A stretch of 64,000 bases of DNA from an uncultured bacterium (GTDB lineage: Bacteria; Armatimonadota; UBA5829): the NCBI GenBank assembly GCA_938074205.1, contig CALJES010000001.1, forward strand, positions 100,268 through 164,267, read 5' to 3'. Shown here one piece after another: positions 60,818-64,000 of this stretch (the stretch's first letter is position 1; each line of letters starts with the position of its first letter). Position numbers and translations under genes: made by a program. Under the pieces are notes generated by a model. That model was not told the DNA's origin and did no database searches. It saw nothing but the letters and a program-made list of their open reading frames with translations.

Positions 60818-61324
60818 ATGAGAAACAACAAAGGCGTTACGGTTGTTGAAGCGCTGATTTCCGTATCCGTAGTCTCACTTATCGGAACAGCTCTTGTTGC
60901 GCTCTTAGTCCACTCGCTCGCTGGCTTTGGATCGGGAGCTAGCCAAGAGGCGAGCATAAGTCAAGCAACCATCGCACTCCAGAAACTCGCGAACGACATA
61001 CGAGAGGCAAAATCGGCAACCGTATCCGGAGGAGTGTTGACAGTAACATTTCCTCTCAGGATCCAAAACCCCGCGACTGGCGAGTATATATACGATCTGA
61101 CTGGTGAAAGTCCGACAACGCAAAGATATTACGTTAGCAATGGTAATCTCGTGAGAAATGTCGGCGGGAACACTTCTATCCTAGCACGCGGCATCACGTC
61201 GGCAACTTTTGCTGCCTCGGCTCGCGAGGTCTACGCCACGCTGACAAGTGAAGAACAGGTTGGTAAAGGCAAAGCATCTACAGTAGTTACCGGCAGAATT
61301 GCACTCAGAAATGTCAAGGATTAG
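60818..61324 (+). CDS. Minor pilin (PilW/GspJ-like prepilin), second set
   Basis: 168 residues. The leader M-R-N-N-K-G is followed by V-T-V-V-E-A-L-I-S-V-S-V-V, with Val in place of Phe at mature position 1 and Glu5 present. The globular part is beta-rich (V-S-G-G-V-L-T-V-T-F-P-L-R). The ATG at 60818 is preferred over a GTG three codons earlier. Its 3' end overlaps the next gene by 14 bp. Confidence 0.8.
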   Translation: MRNNKGVTVVEALISVSVVSLIGTALVALLVHSLAGFGSGASQEASISQATIALQKLANDIREAKSATVSGGVLTVTFPLRIQNPATGEYIYDLTGESPTTQRYYVSNGNLVRNVGGNTSILARGITSATFAASAREVYATLTSEEQVGKGKASTVVTGRIALRNVKD

Positions 61325-63053
61325 TTCGTTGCACTCGACACGCGATTACCGGAAGTCGGGACTTTCCGACTTATTGCTTCGGTCCAGAAGCGGAAGCGCA
61401 ACAGTTCTTGCGTTCTTTACGCTAATGCTCGTAAGCGCTTTCGGCATATCTTTGATTTCGCTAGCAGGAAATTCTCTCACTGCCGCCAAGCGTGATGTGC
61501 TTCGTGCCAGAGCGCTCGCGTGCGCTGAGGCCGGAATTGACATTGCTATTTCTTTTCTCATGGAAGGTGGGCCAAATGGTGAAGAGCCGGGAACTTTCAG
61601 GACAAGCCATCCATCTTCAGATCCCGACAACCACGCATCAGATGTTATGTATTCGTTCTCTCTCGCCGAAGGCGAGACGACTCGAGTCTGCGTTCGCGAC
61701 GGAACTGGCCTTACCGCCGGCAGGATAGTGATCACCTCGTTCGGCACCGCGACACAAGGCGGACGAAGTGTGACCCGCACTATCAAGGCGGTTGTTCGAC
61801 TAAACGAGGAAAACGTGAATGTGTGGAGCAACGCTATATTCGCTGCAACAGGTCAGGCAGGAAAATGTATAAACGGCAACGTTGCTATCAGGGGTTCAGT
61901 GCATTTGCTCGGCGACGCAGAAGAGTTTACAGACATAGATGGTGATCAGCGCTGGGACGACAATGAGCCATATACGGATTTGAACAAGAACGGCACTTAC
62001 GATCTGGGAGAACCATTCACTGATGTTGACCTCGACGGTCACCGCGATTCACGTGAACCTTTCGGAGATGTAAACGGCAATGGCACACGCGATCCTGCTC
62101 TTACAGTAACTGACTTGGCCACTGAGATATCAGGGGACGCAGAGATAGGAAACAACTATAGCGGAATGCCCTCAGATCTATTGGCCAAGCTGCCGCCCTT
62201 AGAAAAAGTTCTCCATGAAGGAGAGCTTGTGGACAGCCTTCGGGCAAAGCTCCGCGCAAAACATGGGCGCGTAGACATCTCCGGTTCGGCTACTGTCGGG
62301 TGGCCTAACCAACCTGGAAACTCTATCAAGGAAACTCTGGATGGGACGTATGTAAGCGACGGATACGGTGGTAACAAGGGTGCATCCAGTGTGTATTCCG
62401 ACAATGGTCCGGCGCACGGTTATGATTTGGGAGACGGCGTTGTGACTTTTCCCGTTATCGACTACGGATCTTATACTGCAAATGGCATTACTTACTCGAA
62501 CTACTTGAGTTACTTACAAGCAAATGCGACTATTGTTCCGAGCGATTTAGTGATTCGTTACGGCAGCGCACTATCGATTACGGGCCCCAAAGGCTCGATT
62601 GTGGTAGACTCACTCGGAAATATGACTATATCCGGGATTGTCTACGTAACAGGCAACATTAGCTTCGAACCAAAGCAAAAGCGGATTACGTATAGTGGTA
62701 AGGGCACCCTGGTTACTCCAAACAGCATATTCGTACACTGCGATCTGATGCCAAAAACAAATTTCCCGCGCACCGATGCCCTGGGGCTAATAGCAAGAGA
62801 CAGAATAGAACTAGCCACTGGCGGTGGAGACGCACAGTTGAATATGGCAATCGCGATGTATGCACAGCACCGAATAATATCGAGCAAACAGAACCAGATT
62901 GCTGGCACTATGGTCTCAAGTTACTTCTCCATGACGAATGTGCCCAAGCTTTACCAGGTGCCCGAGCTGGCCGACAATCTACCTCCAGGCATGCCCGGCA
63001 GTGATCCTATATACGTAAGAAGCATCACAGTCGAAAGCTGGCAAGAAATATAG
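61311..63053 (+). CDS. Large PilX-like pilus protein with acidic Ca-binding-type repeats
   Basis: 580 residues. The N-terminus has a basic leader and a hydrophobic helix (about 30-52), followed by A-R-A-L-A-C-A-E-A-G-I-D, the PilX/GspK-like junction. Residues 206-262 hold four tandem D-x-[DN]-x-[DN]-G-type repeats, each ending E-P or D-P. The C-terminal domain (about 375-560) opens F-P-V-I-D-Y and repeats short Gly/Ile strands (I-S-G-I-V-Y-V-T-G-N-I-S), as in the pilin-like protein at 22.4-23.6 kb. It is likely a tip adhesin or assembly cap of a type IV-like pilus. The ATG at 61311 is preferred over TTG 61299. Confidence 0.78.
   Translation: MSRISSLHSTRDYRKSGLSDLLLRSRSGSATVLAFFTLMLVSAFGISLISLAGNSLTAAKRDVLRARALACAEAGIDIAISFLMEGGPNGEEPGTFRTSHPSSDPDNHASDVMYSFSLAEGETTRVCVRDGTGLTAGRIVITSFGTATQGGRSVTRTIKAVVRLNEENVNVWSNAIFAATGQAGKCINGNVAIRGSVHLLGDAEEFTDIDGDQRWDDNEPYTDLNKNGTYDLGEPFTDVDLDGHRDSREPFGDVNGNGTRDPALTVTDLATEISGDAEIGNNYSGMPSDLLAKLPPLEKVLHEGELVDSLRAKLRAKHGRVDISGSATVGWPNQPGNSIKETLDGTYVSDGYGGNKGASSVYSDNGPAHGYDLGDGVVTFPVIDYGSYTANGITYSNYLSYLQANATIVPSDLVIRYGSALSITGPKGSIVVDSLGNMTISGIVYVTGNISFEPKQKRITYSGKGTLVTPNSIFVHCDLMPKTNFPRTDALGLIARDRIELATGGGDAQLNMAIAMYAQHRIISSKQNQIAGTMVSSYFSMTNVPKLYQVPELADNLPPGMPGSDPIYVRSITVESWQEI
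61926..62096 (+). repeat. Four tandem ~15-codon acidic repeats inside the pilin-like gene
   Basis: The encoded units begin F-T-D-I-D-G-D, Y-T-D-L-N-K-N-G, F-T-D-V-D-L-D-G and F-G-D-V-N-G-N-G. The first three end in a Glu-Pro and the fourth in Asp-Pro. The D-x-[DN]-x-[DN]-G spacing is that of EF-hand-like, dockerin and thrombospondin-type-3 calcium loops. The DNA copies have diverged, so this is an old protein repeat and not a recent expansion. Confidence 0.85.
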
Positions 63054-63110
63054 GGTGAGCCACCCCAGGCACGGGTGACCCACAGAGAAATAGATATTAA
63101 AATCCGAATA

Positions 63111-64000
63111 TCAAAATGGGTGCCCCATGCTAAAGTGCGTTCTGGCACCCTCTGATCCGTAGCCGTAATCAAGTCTGATGTGGCCTATGGGCGTTGTGAC
63201 CCTCATACCCACTCCCACACCATAGTGCCCACTAAAGCTTTTATCCTGCTCAAGCTCGCCAATAAAGAAGTCCGGGTTTCCACCCCAAGCGTCTCCGTAG
63301 TCAAAGAAAACAACGCCGGTTATGCCCTGAGCAATAGGCTTGCGGAGCTCTGCGGTCATCAGAAGCATGTAATCTCCCCAAAACCGATCCTCCCGATAAC
63401 CTCGAAGGCTCTCGCTGCCACCAACAAAGAACTGCTCGAAGAATGGGAGTTTGCCAGATGCTACGCCAGCGCGGAAACGAACTGCAAGTGTTGTCTTCTT
63501 TTCCTGCAATTCCTTCTTTGCCCCGCCTTTGCTGAAATAGCGCCTGAGATCAATGGAAACTTTGCTGAAACCGCCCTCAAACGGGATTTCATCGAAAGTC
63601 GGGGCTGGACCAAACCTGACAGCATTGGTCGACCCAAACTCGAGGGATATGCCTTCATAGCCTCCAGCCGATGGATCCAGCGGTAAGTCGCGCGTATCGT
63701 GGACCAAACGAAGCGAGCCAACCGCAACACTGCCCTTTTGCGCTATCTTTGCGATGTCTCCCGCTAGCGTCAGCAATTTCGGACTTGTGTCTACGTGCTC
63801 TGCACGGCCGCCGACATACACACGAGTCTTTTCTGTTAGCGGACGACTTAGGGTAAGCTCTCCTCCCTTGTGACGCTCGCTGTATGTCTCGTTGTTGACG
63901 AAAGCAGCACTGCCGAAAACGTTTTGAGCAAATCTGTAAAGGACTTTGTTGTAAGCACTCACCGAAAGCGAAGTATGTCTTTTATCAAGCCACGGTTCGT
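63111..64000 (-). CDS. BamA/Omp85 outer-membrane assembly protein, C-terminal part (truncated by window edge)
   Basis: 296 residues of the C-terminal beta-barrel; the frame stays open to the last base, so the start and POTRA domains lie beyond the window. The hallmark G-G-S-E-S-L-R-G-Y (lid-loop motif of Omp85 proteins) is present, with alternating amphipathic strands (V-V-F-F-D-Y-G-D-A-W-G, G-V-G-V-G-M-R-V-T-T-P-I-G-H-I-R-L-D-Y-G-Y). The final strand ends H-F-S-M-G-H-P-F, a terminal Phe as in the beta-signal. It inserts barrel proteins into the outer membrane, so the organism is diderm. It converges with the pilin-like gene across a 57-bp gap. Confidence 0.9.
   Translation of the reverse strand, partial: EPWLDKRHTSLSVSAYNKVLYRFAQNVFGSAAFVNNETYSERHKGGELTLSRPLTEKTRVYVGGRAEHVDTSPKLLTLAGDIAKIAQKGSVAVGSLRLVHDTRDLPLDPSAGGYEGISLEFGSTNAVRFGPAPTFDEIPFEGGFSKVSIDLRRYFSKGGAKKELQEKKTTLAVRFRAGVASGKLPFFEQFFVGGSESLRGYREDRFWGDYMLLMTAELRKPIAQGITGVVFFDYGDAWGGNPDFFIGELEQDKSFSGHYGVGVGMRVTTPIGHIRLDYGYGSEGARTHFSMGHPF

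Noticed and set aside
1-64000. Insertion sequences, integrases, phage genes or attachment sites
   Set aside because: No transposase, integrase, recombinase or terminal inverted repeats were seen; composition looks even by eye and the single tRNA has no adjacent integrase.

Overview
The window is a dense, mobile-element-free stretch of bacterial chromosome at roughly 50% GC. The cell appears to be diderm: it carries the C-terminal barrel of a BamA/Omp85 protein (right edge), a secretin, and a type IV pilus/type II secretion assembly operon. The mix of gene families (DUF5658, DUF4446, GH123/DUF4091, URO-D-like proteins away from haem genes, a B12-binding radical SAM protein, many secreted glycan-active enzymes) fits a little-cultivated heterotroph that degrades complex carbohydrates. 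Armatimonadota is my best guess, but no marker here settles the phylum.

Left part (1-12 kb): the end of rsfS, a TPR membrane protein, then accD-accA overlapping into a secreted beta-helix protein, a sulfatase and a 60-residue membrane peptide. Facing it is a minus-strand operon of a secreted clan GH-A glycosidase, an amidohydrolase, a Tat-signal Gfo/Idh oxidoreductase and a URO-D-like protein, which looks like a small glycan catabolism cluster. At 12.3-16.6 kb sits a 1451-residue fused dehydratase-activase-like protein. It has two ASKHA ATPase domains, a cysteine-rich linker and an HgdB/DUF2229-like half in one chain.

Centre (17-33 kb): a cytidylate-kinase-like protein, a DppA-type peptidase and an unknown secreted protein lead to a long minus-strand operon: pilM-N-O-P, secretin, gspE, gspF, gspG, a hairpin, three minor-pilin-like genes, a membrane GAF/HD-GYP protein and a CsgG-like protein. 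A second minor-pilin set with no core pseudopilin lies at 60.3-63.1 kb. It ends in a large pilin-like protein with acidic calcium-binding-type repeats.

Right part (33-64 kb): xylulokinase and pyrF; a GH123-like protein; an ECF sigma factor with a transmembrane anti-sigma factor whose outer end resembles the STN domain of secretins; a second URO-D-like protein with a CE7 acetylxylan esterase; an orphan sugar-ABC ATPase with a consensus promoter; a radical SAM protein and a five-bladed-propeller protein. Next come three tandem GT-C membrane glycosyltransferase-like proteins with C-terminal TPRs (TMTC-like) enclosing a DPM1-like GT2, a candidate O-glycosylation cassette. After these are a PD-(D/E)XK nuclease overlapping tspO tail to tail, a ferredoxin, thioredoxin reductase, tRNA-Gly(TCC), a 970-residue secreted multidomain protein, a TtcA-like PP-loop enzyme, the second pilin set and the partial bamA.

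The most unusual elements are the TMTC-like triplet with its GT2, the fused activase, and the STN-bearing anti-sigma factor sharing a window with a secretin operon. All functions are read from motifs; nothing was searched against a database.
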